DNA of 64,000 nucleotides from Bacillus pinisoli (lineage in GTDB: Bacteria > Bacillota > Bacilli > Bacillales > SA4). The stretch spans positions 166,086 to 230,085 of the forward strand of contig NZ_JAJQKI010000007.1 in assembly GCF_023036475.1 (NCBI RefSeq), in the 5' to 3' direction. Below, one piece after another: positions 52,527-62,088 of the stretch. Under the pieces are notes generated by a model. That model was not told the DNA's origin and searched no databases. It saw nothing but the letters and a program-made list of their open reading frames with translations. Within the stretch, counting starts at the first letter, position 1, and every line of letters begins with the position of its first letter. The position numbers and the translations under genes were made by a program.

Positions 52527-55377
52527 TTCTTGCTCCCCCTTTTCTACCATTTAAAGCTTGCTCAATAATGCTCGCTTGCTCTTGTTTATGAATATGTGGT
52601 TCTCCTGTAGATGGGCTGGAACGTTTATATCGACCTATATATTCAACAGCTATCCCTGATGGCGCTAGTTCTCGAATATATTCCTGTATAAATGGCCAAG
52701 CCCCCATATTTTTAGGTTCTTCCTGAACCCAGCATATCTCTTCTACATTAGGGTAGCGTCTAAATATTTCAGATAATTCCTGCTTAGGTACAGGATACAA
52801 TTGTTCAACACGAACAATATGTAACATATCTTTATCAAACTGCTCCATATTTTCAATAGAAGAGGCTAAGTCGACTGCTATTTTTCCACTACATAAGATC
52901 AGTCTCTTTACTTTTACCGGATCTTCACCGGTGCGCTTCTCTTCTAGTAACAGTTTAAATAATCCTGTACTTAAGTCAGTAACAGAAGAAGCTGTCATAC
53001 CATGACGTAAAAGGCTCTTCGGTGTCATAATAATAAGAGGTCTTGCCTCTTCCCCTTCAGTAATCATAGATTGTCTTCGTAAAATATGAAAATATTGAGC
53101 AGCGCTAGTTAAGTTTGCAATTGTCCAGTTATTTTCAGCTGCTGACTGTAAAAATCTCTCTAACCGTCCACTTGAATGTTCCGGACCTTGGCCTTCGTAA
53201 CCATGTGGCAAAAGCATAACAAGACTCGATTTTTGTCCCCATTTTGCACGACCCGCTGCAATAAACTGATCAATAATAGGCTGAGCGACATTAACAAAAT
53301 CACCAAACTGAGCTTCCCATACTACTAATGCTTCTTGTGCTTGCACACTATATCCATACTCAAAACCTAAAACAGCTGACTCAGAAAGAGGGCTGTTAAA
53401 TAGTGAAAAGGAGGCTCTTGCTTCAGGCAGATGATGCATCGGTAAGTACCTAGTATTATTTTTATAATCATGTAAAACGAGATGTCTGTGTGCAAATGTC
53501 CCTCGTTCACTATCTTGACCGGTCAAACGAACAGGCTTCCCATCATGAAGAATTGTAGCGAAAGCAAGTGCTTCTGCGTGAGCCCAATCAATTTGCTTAC
53601 CATCCTCCAAGGCATGTTGCCTGCGTTTTAAAATTTTCTCAAGTTTAGGATAAACATTTAAATCCTCTGGCCAATCAAGAAGGTTGTGATTAATTGATTT
53701 AAGTGTTGTCTCGGCAACTGAAGTATCTACAAGTGAAATCCCTTCCGCAACTGGTTTTGGTATTTGCTTCAACTCGGAAACTTGCTTTTCTTTCAACCCA
53801 TCAAAGGTTTGTTGAAGTTTCTTCATAAAGCTCTTTTCCAATTCTTCGCCTTCTGCTTCCTTTATTAACTGCTTGGATACCAGAACATTCATATATATTT
53901 TTGCAACAGTCGGATGTTTTTTTATTTTTTCATAAATTTGTGGCTGTGTCGCAGAAGGATCATCCATTTCATTGTGTCCAAATCTACGGTATCCAACAAG
54001 ATCAATTAAGATATCTTTGTTAAATCGTTTACGGTACTCATAGGCAAACGTCATTACAGCAATACAACTTTCTGGATCATCTGCATTTACGTGTAAGATA
54101 GGTATCTCAAAACCCTTCGCTAAATCACTTGCGTATGTGGTTGATCTAGAATCTTCATAATCTGTTGTAAAGCCTAATTGATTATTGGCTATAATGTGAA
54201 TGGTTCCACCTGTCTCATAGCCTTTTAACCGGCTTAAGTTTAGAGTTTCTGCTACAACTCCTTCACCTGGAAATGCAGCATCACCATGAACTAGAACTCC
54301 AAATGCCTTTTGTTTATCTGGATTAGGAAAACCCCTTTGATGACGTTCCTGTTGTGCAGCACGCGTCATCCCGAGTACTACTGGGTCAACGAACTCTAAA
54401 TGACTAGGATTATTAGCAAGGTTAATTCTAATTGTACGTTCTTCACCTTGTACTTCTCGATTTGCACCTAGATGATATTTCACATCGCCTGACCAACCGT
54501 AGTTTATCCCTCTTGAGCCTTCTGATGGGATTAGCTCTTTATTAGGAGAATGGTGAAATTCAGAAAATATTAATTCATAAGGTTTACCAAGTACGTGTGC
54601 TAATACATTTAGGCGACCTCTGTGTGCCATCCCAATAAATATATCTTCGGTTTGATCTTTACACCCTTCTTCAATTAGTTTATCCAGCATAGGTACAAGC
54701 ATATCGAGACCTTCAATAGAAAAACGTTTTTGTCCTACGAATGTCTGTTGTAGAAATTTCTCGAATCCCTCTACCTGTACGAGACGTTCTAGAAGCTTTT
54801 TCCTTTCTTCATTAGGAAGAGATGCCGTAAGTTTCTCTCTCTCCACATATTGATCTAACCATTTACGTTCGGCTTCATCATGTATATGTTCAAACTCATA
54901 AGCTATATTTTGTGAATAAACGTTAGAGAGATGTTCAAACGCTTCCAATCCATTTTTTATAAATGAAGGAGCATCTTCCCATAGTAAATCAACTGGAATT
55001 TGTTCTAATTGTTGTCTTGTTAGGTTATAGGATTCTAATTCCTTGAACCTTGAATTTTTCTTTAGAAATGGATCCTCAAGTGGATTAATAGAAGCTGCTA
55101 AATGACCAAACCGCCTAATGTTTCGTAATAGTTTCATTGCCGATACTACAGCACTTAATGATCCTGTTTGAATAGATTGTTCCTGCTCCGTAACAATTGT
55201 TTTATCATCTACAGGTGGTGGACCAATTTGCTCAAATAAGGTTCTAAGTGTATCGTCAATAGAAGTAGGATCCTTTTGAAACTTTTCATATGCCTCATAC
55301 ACATACCCTAAATTGGGTCCATAAAATGATTCCCACATTTTCATTCCTTCTTTATTATTCATTTCCCTTGCCCCCAT
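52513..55377 (-). CDS. odhA: 2-oxoglutarate dehydrogenase E1 component
   Basis: A thiamine-diphosphate-dependent E1 of up to 954 residues, close to the family length (944 in B. subtilis). [13 protein letters not shown] near the start is the E2-interaction region. [30 protein letters not shown] (ThDP/Mg site, GD...), and the C-terminal transketolase-like half with [18 protein letters not shown] are typical. It decarboxylates 2-oxoglutarate. The start is uncertain: ATGs at 55377, 55362, 55344 and 55338 are all in frame, and AGAAGG is best spaced for 55338. First gene of the odhAB operon; dihydrolipoamide dehydrogenase (E3) is elsewhere. Confidence 0.93.
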   Translation of the reverse strand: MGAREMNNKEGMKMWESFYGPNLGYVYEAYEKFQKDPTSIDDTLRTLFEQIGPPPVDDKTIVTEQEQSIQTGSLSAVVSAMKLLRNIRRFGHLAASINPLEDPFLKKNSRFKELESYNLTRQQLEQIPVDLLWEDAPSFIKNGLEAFEHLSNVYSQNIAYEFEHIHDEAERKWLDQYVEREKLTASLPNEERKKLLERLVQVEGFEKFLQQTFVGQKRFSIEGLDMLVPMLDKLIEEGCKDQTEDIFIGMAHRGRLNVLAHVLGKPYELIFSEFHHSPNKELIPSEGSRGINYGWSGDVKYHLGANREVQGEERTIRINLANNPSHLEFVDPVVLGMTRAAQQERHQRGFPNPDKQKAFGVLVHGDAAFPGEGVVAETLNLSRLKGYETGGTIHIIANNQLGFTTDYEDSRSTTYASDLAKGFEIPILHVNADDPESCIAVMTFAYEYRKRFNKDILIDLVGYRRFGHNEMDDPSATQPQIYEKIKKHPTVAKIYMNVLVSKQLIKEAEGEELEKSFMKKLQQTFDGLKEKQVSELKQIPKPVAEGISLVDTSVAETTLKSINHNLLDWPEDLNVYPKLEKILKRRQHALEDGKQIDWAHAEALAFATILHDGKPVRLTGQDSERGTFAHRHLVLHDYKNNTRYLPMHHLPEARASFSLFNSPLSESAVLGFEYGYSVQAQEALVVWEAQFGDFVNVAQPIIDQFIAAGRAKWGQKSSLVMLLPHGYEGQGPEHSSGRLERFLQSAAENNWTIANLTSAAQYFHILRRQSMITEGEEARPLIIMTPKSLLRHGMTASSVTDLSTGLFKLLLEEKRTGEDPVKVKRLILCSGKIAVDLASSIENMEQFDKDMLHIVRVEQLYPVPKQELSEIFRRYPNVEEICWVQEEPKNMGAWPFIQEYIRELAPSGIAVEYIGRYKRSSPSTGEPHIHKQEQASIIEQALNGRKGGARNEGN

Positions 55378-55522
55378 TCTGTCTAGAGATTAATTTCTAG
55401 GACAGTTGGATTTTCAATCCAATCATAATGATTAAATACATTAACATTATGTAAAGTATTTATCTGCTCATCATACTATACCCAAAAATCAAAAGTTTCT
55501 AACACATAAATTTTATAACTAT

Positions 55523-55583
55523 ATCCTTTAACACACTAACGCATTGGGGGCCAGGCCCCCAATGCGTTAGTGTGTTAAAGGAT
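55523..55583. repeat. Perfect 61-bp palindrome
   Basis: Two exact 30-bp inverted arms (left arm ATCCTTTAACACACTAACGC then ATTGGGGGCC) around a single A at 55553. The centre is GGGGGCCAGGCCCCC. It is much richer in GC than its surroundings. No T-run follows either arm, so it is not a standard terminator. It sits in the 254-bp gap between the DJ-1/PfpI gene terminator and the odhA start, about 150 bp upstream of odhA. Confidence 0.9.
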
Positions 55584-55590
55584 CTTGTAT

Positions 55591-55626
55591 AAAAAAACAA
55601 GCTCTAAAAATATCTCTAGAGCTTGT
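55591..55626 (-). terminator. Terminator of the DJ-1/PfpI gene
   Basis: ACAAGCTCTA and TAGAGCTTGT arms with an AT-rich loop, followed by TTTTTTT on the minus strand. Confidence 0.8.
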
Positions 55627-55631
55627 CTTTA

Positions 55632-56156
55632 TTAGTGTTGTGACAATACTTTAATAAACTCTCTCATATAATCTGGTAAATCTGGTGGCCTGCGACTTGA
55701 TATAATATGTCCATCGACTACGACAGGCTCGTCTACCCACGTTGCACCAGCGTTTTCCATATCGTCTTTAATTCCTGGTGTGCTAGTAACTCTCTTACCT
55801 GTAAGGATTTTCGCAGAAATTAACACCCACCCTGCATGACAAATTTGCCCAATTGGCTTCTTATGTTCATCCATTACTTTAACGATATTTAATACATGAT
55901 CAAACCTTCTTAATAAGTCTGGTGACCAACCACCTGGTACAAGTAATGCATCATAATCGTTTGGTGTAATTTCATCAAAAGAAAGGTCTGATATGATAGG
56001 TACACCATATTTTCCTATGTACTTCTCCCCTGCCTTTTCTCCAACGATATCAACAGTTGCCCCCTCTTCTCGTAAGCGAAGTACCGGGTACCAAAGCTCC
56101 AAATCCTCAAAATCATGACTGACTAATTGAATAATCCGTTTAGATTTAAGTTTCAT
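55632..56156 (-). CDS. DJ-1/PfpI-family protein
   Basis: A 174-residue class-I glutamine-amidotransferase-like protein. The nucleophile elbow is QICHAGW (Cys near residue 106) and a Glu/Asp in VPGGWSPD helps form the site. SRRPPDLPDYMREFI at the C-terminus matches the YraA/YfkM/PfpI branch. Such proteins are reported as proteases, chaperones or deglycases/glyoxalases, and their role is debated. GGAGGGGG precedes the ATG. Divergent from nagA. Confidence 0.85.
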   Translation of the reverse strand: MKLKSKRIIQLVSHDFEDLELWYPVLRLREEGATVDIVGEKAGEKYIGKYGVPIISDLSFDEITPNDYDALLVPGGWSPDLLRRFDHVLNIVKVMDEHKKPIGQICHAGWVLISAKILTGKRVTSTPGIKDDMENAGATWVDEPVVVDGHIISSRRPPDLPDYMREFIKVLSQH

Positions 56157-56270
56157 CTTACCCCCTCCTTTATTACCAATAGTATACCAAATTAAGTATA
56201 ATTAAAAAGGATGTACGCATGTGTTCAACGACTAACAAACATACATTCCTTTAGAGGGGTTAAATTACAT

Positions 56271-57455
56271 ATGAAACAATTCATTATAAACGGTATTAAG
56301 ATCAACCAATCATCTGGTCGAGTACTAGAAGATGGGTATATAAAAGTAAAAAATGAAAAAATAATTGAAGTTGGTACGAGCAATACACTCACCGATACAC
56401 AAGGATTTACCACATTATCTATTCCAAATAATTTAATCCTAATTCCTGGAATGATTGATATTCACATCCATGGTACTGGTGGAGTAGATGTGATGGATGG
56501 TCATAAAGAAGCACTTGAAACAATGGCTACTTACCTTCCTAAAGAAGGAACTACCAGTTTTTTAGCTACTACCATGACAGAGAAAGTAGAAGATATTAAA
56601 AACTCGCTCCATCATTTGGCTGACTATATAAACACACAGGCAACAAGTGGTATGGCCGAGATGTTAGGCATCCATTTAGAAGGTCCCTTTATTTCAACCA
56701 TGCGTTCAGGTGCTCAGTCAAAGACGCACATTATTCCTCCAACCATACCCTTATTTGAGGAATTGCAAAGGGCGGCCAAGGGTACTATTAAAATTACCAC
56801 ACTTGCACCTGAAGTAGACGGTGGGAATAATCTTATACAATATTTAAAGAAGGCACAGGTTATTACTTCAATTGGTCATTCTGATGCTACATATAATCAA
56901 GTGCTTCAAGCGGTTCAGGATGGTGCAACTCACATCACACATATGTACAACGGTATGAGGGGACTTCATCATCGAGAGCCAGGTGTAGTAGGCGCAGCTC
57001 TTCTTAACGATAAACTAACATTAGAAATTATCGCTGATGGTATACATAGTCACCCGGAAATGGTTAGAATGGCCTACCTAATGAAACCAAAAGATAAGTT
57101 AATTTTAATTACAGACTCCATTTCTGCAAAATGTCTACATCCTGGCACTTACAAATTGGGAAAACAAGAGGTAATTGTTGATGAAAAGACAGCTACTCTG
57201 GGTGATGGGACTATCGCAGGAAGTCTGTTGAAAATGAATGAGGCAGCGAGAAATTTCTTGGGGTTTACCAATTGTAGTCTTGAAGAGATCATACAGTTTA
57301 CCTCCGAAAACCCAGCTAAGCATCTTAATATCTTTGATCGGAAAGGAAGTATTGATGAAGGAAAGGATGCTGATTTTGTGTTGATCAATTCTAATTTTGA
57401 AGTATTTATGACTTGCTGCCGTGGTAAAATTGCCTATCAAACAGAGCAATATTAA
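56271..57455 (+). CDS. nagA: N-acetylglucosamine-6-phosphate deacetylase
   Basis: A 394-residue amidohydrolase that converts GlcNAc-6-P to GlcN-6-P in amino-sugar recycling. MIDIHIHGTGGVDVMDG near residue 47 is the metal HxH motif, GIHLEGPFI near 130 holds the metal-binding Glu, SIGHSDATY and THMYNGMRG supply further His ligands, and ITDSIS near 280 carries the catalytic Asp. The frame opens at 56211, but the protein aligns from MKQFIINGIKI; an AGAGGGG lies slightly far (11 nt) upstream. No nagB is adjacent, unlike the usual nagAB operon. Confidence 0.9.
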   Translation: MKQFIINGIKINQSSGRVLEDGYIKVKNEKIIEVGTSNTLTDTQGFTTLSIPNNLILIPGMIDIHIHGTGGVDVMDGHKEALETMATYLPKEGTTSFLATTMTEKVEDIKNSLHHLADYINTQATSGMAEMLGIHLEGPFISTMRSGAQSKTHIIPPTIPLFEELQRAAKGTIKITTLAPEVDGGNNLIQYLKKAQVITSIGHSDATYNQVLQAVQDGATHITHMYNGMRGLHHREPGVVGAALLNDKLTLEIIADGIHSHPEMVRMAYLMKPKDKLILITDSISAKCLHPGTYKLGKQEVIVDEKTATLGDGTIAGSLLKMNEAARNFLGFTNCSLEEIIQFTSENPAKHLNIFDRKGSIDEGKDADFVLINSNFEVFMTCCRGKIAYQTEQY

Positions 57456-57485
57456 GAGGAGTTCTATGTGAACACCTCTTTAATT
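57453..57485. terminator. Bidirectional terminator between nagA and the Lrp gene
   Basis: TTAAGAGG-AGTTC-TATGT-GAAC-ACCTCTTTAA; the stop codons of both convergent genes fall within or next to it. Confidence 0.7.
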
Positions 57486-57926
57486 TTGTTCAGGTATTGG
57501 TAATATATAACGGTAGGGTACAGGTGATGCCAATACAGTTGACGTATTAATCTGTCCATAAGGAATAAGTCTATCTATTAAAAGTCTCATATTATTCATA
57601 TTAGAAACAGCAGCTTTGATTACATAACTGACCTCACCCGTTACTCGATGGCACTCAATAATCTCCTCCGTTTCTTTTGCCATTTTTTCAAACTCAGCTA
57701 TGGATACCTTTAACCCTCCGACTAGAATAATAAGGAGGATTTCTCTACCTACACCTGTTAAGGAGACACGTGTTGTAAACTCCTCTATTATGTTACTTTC
57801 CTGTAACCTGTGAAGCCTTTCAGTAATACTCGGTCTACTTAAGGCTAATTCCGATGATAAGTCGCTAATTGTCATACGACCATTTTTCTGTAAGAGCTCT
57901 AAAAGTTTAATATCTATTTTATCCAT
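57480..57926 (-). CDS. Lrp/AsnC-family transcriptional regulator
   Basis: A 148-residue regulator. The N-terminal helix-turn-helix is at about residues 20-45 (TISDLSSELALSRPSITERL). The C-terminal RAM ligand-binding domain includes CHRVTGEVSYVIKAAV. It likely senses an amino acid. The frame opens at 57944, but AAGAAGG is spaced for the ATG at 57926. It is divergent from the YitT-like gene across a 158-bp region and may control itself and that gene (inference). Confidence 0.87.
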   Translation of the reverse strand: MDKIDIKLLELLQKNGRMTISDLSSELALSRPSITERLHRLQESNIIEEFTTRVSLTGVGREILLIILVGGLKVSIAEFEKMAKETEEIIECHRVTGEVSYVIKAAVSNMNNMRLLIDRLIPYGQINTSTVLASPVPYRYILPIPEQN

Positions 57927-58084
57927 GAAAACGCCTTCTTTCAAAATGAATACAAAACAATAAAACTTAATTCAATTTGTCTTATTTATTATAATAATAC
58001 CTTCATAATTGCATGTAAATATCTCCAATTATCTTTTATATTTAATATAAGGATATTTTTGACAAGAATTGAGGTGTATACAAG

Positions 58085-58720
58085 ATGAAAAAGATTGGTT
58101 TTATTTTATTAGGATGTTTAGTTGTCACCTTTGGTGTTATACTTTTAAAACACTCCAATATTGTTACAGGTGGAACCGCAGGTCTTGCCTTAAGCGTTTC
58201 TTATTTAGTAAACCTCCCCTTTGCTATAGTATTCTTCTTAATTAATCTACCTTTCTATATTTTCTCTGTTCTCCACATGGGCTGGAGATTCACATTGAAG
58301 ACTGCAGGTGCTGTTTCCTTACTCTCTTTAATGACAGCAGTTGATCAATTCCTTCCTGATTTTACGATTCCAATGTTAGTTGGGTCTGTTTTAGGTGGAT
58401 TAGTTATTGGATTAGGTTTAACTCTAATTTTTATGAATGGCGCATCATTGGGCGGTGCCAATATTCTAGCACTATTTCTACAGAAACGATTTAATACTAA
58501 TCCTGGGACAGTCAATTTTATTTTCGATTTTATTGTCGTCATATCAAGTATTATGGTAATTGGTTGGGTGAAAGGACTATGTTCAATTCTATCTATTTTT
58601 GTAATTTCAAAAGTAATTAGCTACTTTAAAGAACATATCAAAAGAAAAACGACCGCACCTGCACCAAAAGAAACATACGCGAGAACATCAACTAGAATCC
58701 ATGTTCCTGTATCAGATTAA
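58085..58720 (+). CDS. YitT-family membrane protein (without DUF2179 domain)
   Basis: A 211-residue protein with about six membrane helices. The N-terminal SNIVTGGTAGLALSVSYL and GLGLTLIFMNGASLGGANIL blocks are the YitT_membrane signature. Most Bacillus YitT proteins are about 280 residues and end in a soluble DUF2179 domain, which is missing here; the tail instead is a short basic/Pro stretch. A transporter role is suggested for the family. GAGGTG precedes the ATG. Divergent from the Lrp gene. Confidence 0.82.
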   Translation: MKKIGFILLGCLVVTFGVILLKHSNIVTGGTAGLALSVSYLVNLPFAIVFFLINLPFYIFSVLHMGWRFTLKTAGAVSLLSLMTAVDQFLPDFTIPMLVGSVLGGLVIGLGLTLIFMNGASLGGANILALFLQKRFNTNPGTVNFIFDFIVVISSIMVIGWVKGLCSILSIFVISKVISYFKEHIKRKTTAPAPKETYARTSTRIHVPVSD

Positions 58721-58756
58721 TAAAACGACACTGTTACCAGACAGTGTCGTTTTATT
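58719..58756 (+). terminator. Terminator of the YitT-like gene
   Basis: AATAAAACGACACTG-TTACCAGA-CAGTGTCGTTTTATT. Confidence 0.85.
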
Positions 58757-58890
58757 AATCTATTTCTGTTACGTTTCACCCTTTTTTGGCTTATTTGTAA
58801 AAGCTGTAGTAAGAGATGATGAATTCTTGTGTAACCTATTATAGTTTGATAGACTGTCTTAAAGATATAAACAATAAGGAGCACCCCTCT

Positions 58891-59187
58891 ATGGATAAGA
58901 AAGAACTTGAACAAAATATTATTGCGAACTATCAAAAAGATGAGAAAATGATGATCCTAATTTTTGCACAATGGTGCATAAACCACGATCTTGACCCTGA
59001 AGCACTCTATCTAAAAGCATATCCAAACCAAGTCAACAATCAATACTTACGAGAAGCCATGGAATTAACTGTCGATAAACAGGAAGCAGGAGAAATTTCT
59101 GATCAAACCTTACTTGCCGTATTGTCACTGTTTGGTAACGATGACCTTGCTTTCATTGTTTCAGAGGAGATTGAAAAAAGAAGCTAA
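58891..59187 (+). CDS. Small soluble hypothetical protein, 98 aa
   Basis: A 98-residue acidic, mainly helical protein (MDKKELEQNIIANYQKDEKM at the start, ending IVSEEIEKRS). AAGGAG lies nine bases before the ATG at 58891; the frame continues upstream without another good start. The stop lies inside the terminator stem that follows. Family not recognised. Confidence 0.6.
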   Translation: MDKKELEQNIIANYQKDEKMMILIFAQWCINHDLDPEALYLKAYPNQVNNQYLREAMELTVDKQEAGEISDQTLLAVLSLFGNDDLAFIVSEEIEKRS

Positions 59188-59206
59188 GTCGTGTTTAGCT
59201 TCTTTT
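59177..59206. terminator. Bidirectional terminator
   Basis: AAGAAGCTAA-GTCGTG-TTTAGCTTCTT with A/T runs outside. It serves the 98-aa gene and the convergent membrane protein gene. Confidence 0.75.
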
Positions 59207-59210
59207 CTTC

Positions 59211-60581
59211 TTAAAGTAGTAAATAAGCCATTAAGGTTCCTACCGTACCATAAAATAATGCAAACGGCATATTTCGTAGTGTAATTCCATAAGGATTTTG
59301 CTTCGTATTCATTGATGTTAGTGTAACTGTAACCCCGTAAGCTCCTATAGTCGCAGTAGTTAAAGCGCCAATAATTAACACAATCCCAATACTTAGAGGG
59401 TTTACTAAACCATACAATGGTTGTACCACTTCTGCCAGAATTCCAAAAGTTGCGACAGGATGAACTCCAACCAAACACATGAGCAAATAAGTAAGCTGAA
59501 TTAATAACAAGATAAGAATAGGTGAATGTTCCGCTGCCAAAAAAGGACGCTGAATAAGTTGTAAAAATGGAGTAGCATTTAATGTGCTTGTAAAAAAAGA
59601 TAATGACAAAAATAAAACGACAAAATTCTGTATGTTATTACTCCTTACCTTCCACGTTTGCCAACCGATATGAATGAAACTTCTCCATCGTCTCATAAGC
59701 AATGCCCACCCGAAAGAGAAAGGTAAGATTACTAACGTAACGGACAAAATAAAATTTAATGTAAATACATTTCCAACGAATACGACAAGTGATAAAAATA
59801 CAATTAATGCTACAAGTAATTTTAATATTTGTAAGATTACTCTACCAAAATTAACGTTTCTTACTTGTTTCATATCACTAGGCTGATAAGGAAATTCTTT
59901 AAACCTCCGATTACCCCTGAACCAATCTAACATTAAAACAATGGTTGAACATAACAATAGCCACGGAAGGTATCTTAAGTAACTAACACCTGTTGCGTCA
60001 ACAGTCATGGCTACCATAATTTCCATAGGACTCCATGCAAGCGCAAGTGCAAAGGCACGCAAAGTAATTCTACTAATATAGGAATCTCTTAACTTTTTCT
60101 TAAGGTTTGAGAGGTTTCCCATCAGAATTTCTTGAGCTAAAGACAAGGCGGAAATATTTATAAAAGTACATAAAATATAGGTCGTAAATGAACTTCTAGA
60201 GTAAAGCTTTCCTAGATTTGATACGTTATCCTCCATCATTTCCTTTAAGCGACGGTCAAATCGACCTGCTCTTACAATACTATTCATCCAAGGCAAGACT
60301 AGTAAAAAAGCAAGCAAAGGCATATTGACTAACATAAATGTTGGGATATTAGTTAGAGATAAACCTTCCATGTAGTATAAGATTGCTCCAACTCCAATGA
60401 AAATACTACCCAAAATCTTAAATAATTTACTTGCACCAACTAAAGAAAGGGCTAACATCGGTATAGCAAGTAACCCTATTGTTAAATCAATTAAGGGATT
60501 TTCTAAAAAAACATTAATTGTATATGTGACTAATATCAAAGTATAAACGATATAAATATGTTGATTGATGAAATTACCCAT
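59211..60581 (-). CDS. Polytopic membrane protein, ion-transporter-like
   Basis: A 456-residue protein with about 11-12 membrane helices and no soluble domain. VGVHPVATFGILAEVVQPL near residue 365 and GALTTATIGAYGVTVTLTS about 35 residues later resemble the conserved reentrant blocks of the ion-transporter superfamily (DctM/CitM/TTT-like carriers). The substrate is unknown. AAAGGAG precedes the ATG. A truncated dispersed repeat starts 16 bp upstream of the start codon. Confidence 0.65.
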   Translation of the reverse strand: MGNFINQHIYIVYTLILVTYTINVFLENPLIDLTIGLLAIPMLALSLVGASKLFKILGSIFIGVGAILYYMEGLSLTNIPTFMLVNMPLLAFLLVLPWMNSIVRAGRFDRRLKEMMEDNVSNLGKLYSRSSFTTYILCTFINISALSLAQEILMGNLSNLKKKLRDSYISRITLRAFALALAWSPMEIMVAMTVDATGVSYLRYLPWLLLCSTIVLMLDWFRGNRRFKEFPYQPSDMKQVRNVNFGRVILQILKLLVALIVFLSLVVFVGNVFTLNFILSVTLVILPFSFGWALLMRRWRSFIHIGWQTWKVRSNNIQNFVVLFLSLSFFTSTLNATPFLQLIQRPFLAAEHSPILILLLIQLTYLLMCLVGVHPVATFGILAEVVQPLYGLVNPLSIGIVLIIGALTTATIGAYGVTVTLTSMNTKQNPYGITLRNMPFALFYGTVGTLMAYLLL

Positions 60582-60597
60582 CTCTTTTCTCCTTTAC

Positions 60598-60671
60598 TGC
60601 AAAAATCCCAAAACTGAATTTTTACTTACTATAGAATACGGCTTTTACAATCTAAAGTTTAGAAAAGAGCC
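60598..60671 (+). repeat. Truncated copy G of the dispersed repeat
   Basis: Starts within the hairpin (TGCAAAAATCCCAAAACTGA...ATTTTTAC) and ends CTAAAGTTTAGAAAAGAGCC. The left terminal repeat is missing. It lies between the membrane-protein ribosome site and the terminator of the Gfo/Idh gene, so the membrane-protein promoter must lie in or beyond it. Confidence 0.65.
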
Positions 60672-60675
60672 TAAC

Positions 60676-60702
60676 AAAAAGTCGGTACTACTAGATACCG
60701 AC
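60676..60702 (-). terminator. Terminator of the Gfo/Idh/MocA gene
   Basis: GTCGGTA-CTACTAGA-TACCGAC with TTTTT on the minus-strand side. Confidence 0.8.
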
Positions 60703-60703
60703 A

Positions 60704-61780
60704 TTACAGGAACACTCTTTTACCTTCTTTTGCGGATAAACGAATTGCATCTAATATTAATTGAACGCGATGACCATTTTCAAAAGAAGCCAGAGGTTGG
60801 ATATGTTCTTTTTGTTTAATTGTCGTAAATAAGTGATCTAACATTGGATAAAATGCTTGATAGTAAGATAACGCTCTTGCAGAAAGATGAGTTGGTTCTT
60901 CAATTTTAGGTGACAATTCAACTTCCGACAATGCTTCGTCGCCAATAGCAACTTCTACTTTTTGATCATCTGTCATAATGAGTGAGCCATTTGTTCCAAA
61001 CACTTCTAGTTTCCATTGACTTTCTTTGTGTCTAGTAGCTGATAATAATTCAACAGTGAAAGAGGTACCTTTTTGAAGGGTTCCAACTACTTGGAAAGAA
61101 TCCTCTGCAGTTCTTTCTTCAGTTTCATTCGCTCTCTTTATTTTTTGTACATGAATTGGTAATTGTCCCATAACATCTTTCACTTCATCATTTAACCACC
61201 AAGTAAGAGAATCAAACATGTGTGAACCAATGGCTCCTAACATGCCCCCGCCAAAATTTTGTTGGCCAAGCCATCCTCTATGGTTATTCAATAATCCTTG
61301 ATAAGAAGAGAAATTAGCTCGGTATGACACATGGGTTATGTCACCTAATTTCCCACTTGAAAGAACTTCTTTCACCTTCATTCTTGCAGGTAAGAATCTA
61401 AATTCAAAATTAATAAGTCCAAATCGTTTAGCTTGATCTCTTGCATCCATCATTTCTTTTGATTGATGAGCATCAAAAGCCATTGGCTTTTCACAGAGTA
61501 TATGTAAATTCTTCTTGAAACCCTCCACTACCATCTCATGATGTAGGTAAGGAGCAGACACAACTGACAGTAAATCTAATTCCTCTTCTTGCAGCATTTT
61601 CTGCCAACTATCATAAACTTTTGTAATTCCCGTTTCATTTACTACTGTTTCAAGATTTCCACGATGAACACTCGAAATAGCGACGACCTCATATCCAGGA
61701 TGAGCTTGCATAATTGGAGCATGTACCTTTGCACCAAAACCCGTCCCAATAATCCCAACTCTAATTTTATTATTTAACAA
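60704..61780 (-). CDS. Gfo/Idh/MocA-family oxidoreductase
   Basis: A 358-residue NAD(P)-dependent sugar or inositol dehydrogenase-like enzyme. RVGIIGTGFGAKVHAP at the start is the Rossmann motif, CEKPMA near residue 90 is the family Lys motif, and GAIGSHMFDSLTWWL near residue 185 carries the second signature (His). The frame opens at TTG 61795, but that codon lies within GAGGTG, which is spaced for TTG 61780. Substrate unknown. Confidence 0.83.
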   Translation of the reverse strand: MLNNKIRVGIIGTGFGAKVHAPIMQAHPGYEVVAISSVHRGNLETVVNETGITKVYDSWQKMLQEEELDLLSVVSAPYLHHEMVVEGFKKNLHILCEKPMAFDAHQSKEMMDARDQAKRFGLINFEFRFLPARMKVKEVLSSGKLGDITHVSYRANFSSYQGLLNNHRGWLGQQNFGGGMLGAIGSHMFDSLTWWLNDEVKDVMGQLPIHVQKIKRANETEERTAEDSFQVVGTLQKGTSFTVELLSATRHKESQWKLEVFGTNGSLIMTDDQKVEVAIGDEALSEVELSPKIEEPTHLSARALSYYQAFYPMLDHLFTTIKQKEHIQPLASFENGHRVQLILDAIRLSAKEGKRVFL

Positions 61781-61888
61781 GTTTAAACACCTCAATATTA
61801 ATAATATTTTGACTTTAAACTTTATTATGACATAACATAATATAAAAAGAAAAAATATTACATTGTTAAAACAAACTCTAGACCTATT

Positions 61889-61926
61889 AAAAAAAGCCGA
61901 ACTTTTTATAAAAGTTCGGCTTTTTT
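61889..61926 (-). terminator. Terminator, probably of SpoIID/LytB number 2
   Basis: AAAAAAAGCCGAACTTTT...AAAAGTTCGGCTTTTTT. It is symmetric, but on the minus strand it lies 160 bp after the SpoIID stop, with a dispersed-repeat copy between gene and terminator. Confidence 0.7.
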
Positions 61927-61954
61927 ATTTTATTACTTAAAATGGATAACCGTT

Positions 61955-62054
61955 GGAAAAGAGCAATTCTTTCTTTTTGAAAAACCAGACCTGTACCATC
62001 TAGTAAAAATAAGGCTTTTGGGATTTAGATTTTTGCGAAAGCAGACTTTGTATA
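61955..62054 (-). repeat. Degenerate copy H of the dispersed repeat
   Basis: GGAAAAGAGC at the left is a weak end. CTAGTAAAAATAAGGCTTTTGGGATTTAGATTTTTGCGAAAGCAG is here given in pieces: CTAGTAAAAATAAGGC, then TTTTGGGATTT, then TTGCGAAAGCAGACTTTG. These match the hairpin and inner end of copies B and E in the same orientation. Confidence 0.5.
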
Positions 62055-62088
62055 TGATAATAACTAAAATAAAAAATGTCACAAGCTT

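Noticed and set aside
57135..57449. Minus-strand ORF of 104 codons within nagA
   Set aside because: It is antisense to nagA, which has complete amidohydrolase motifs.
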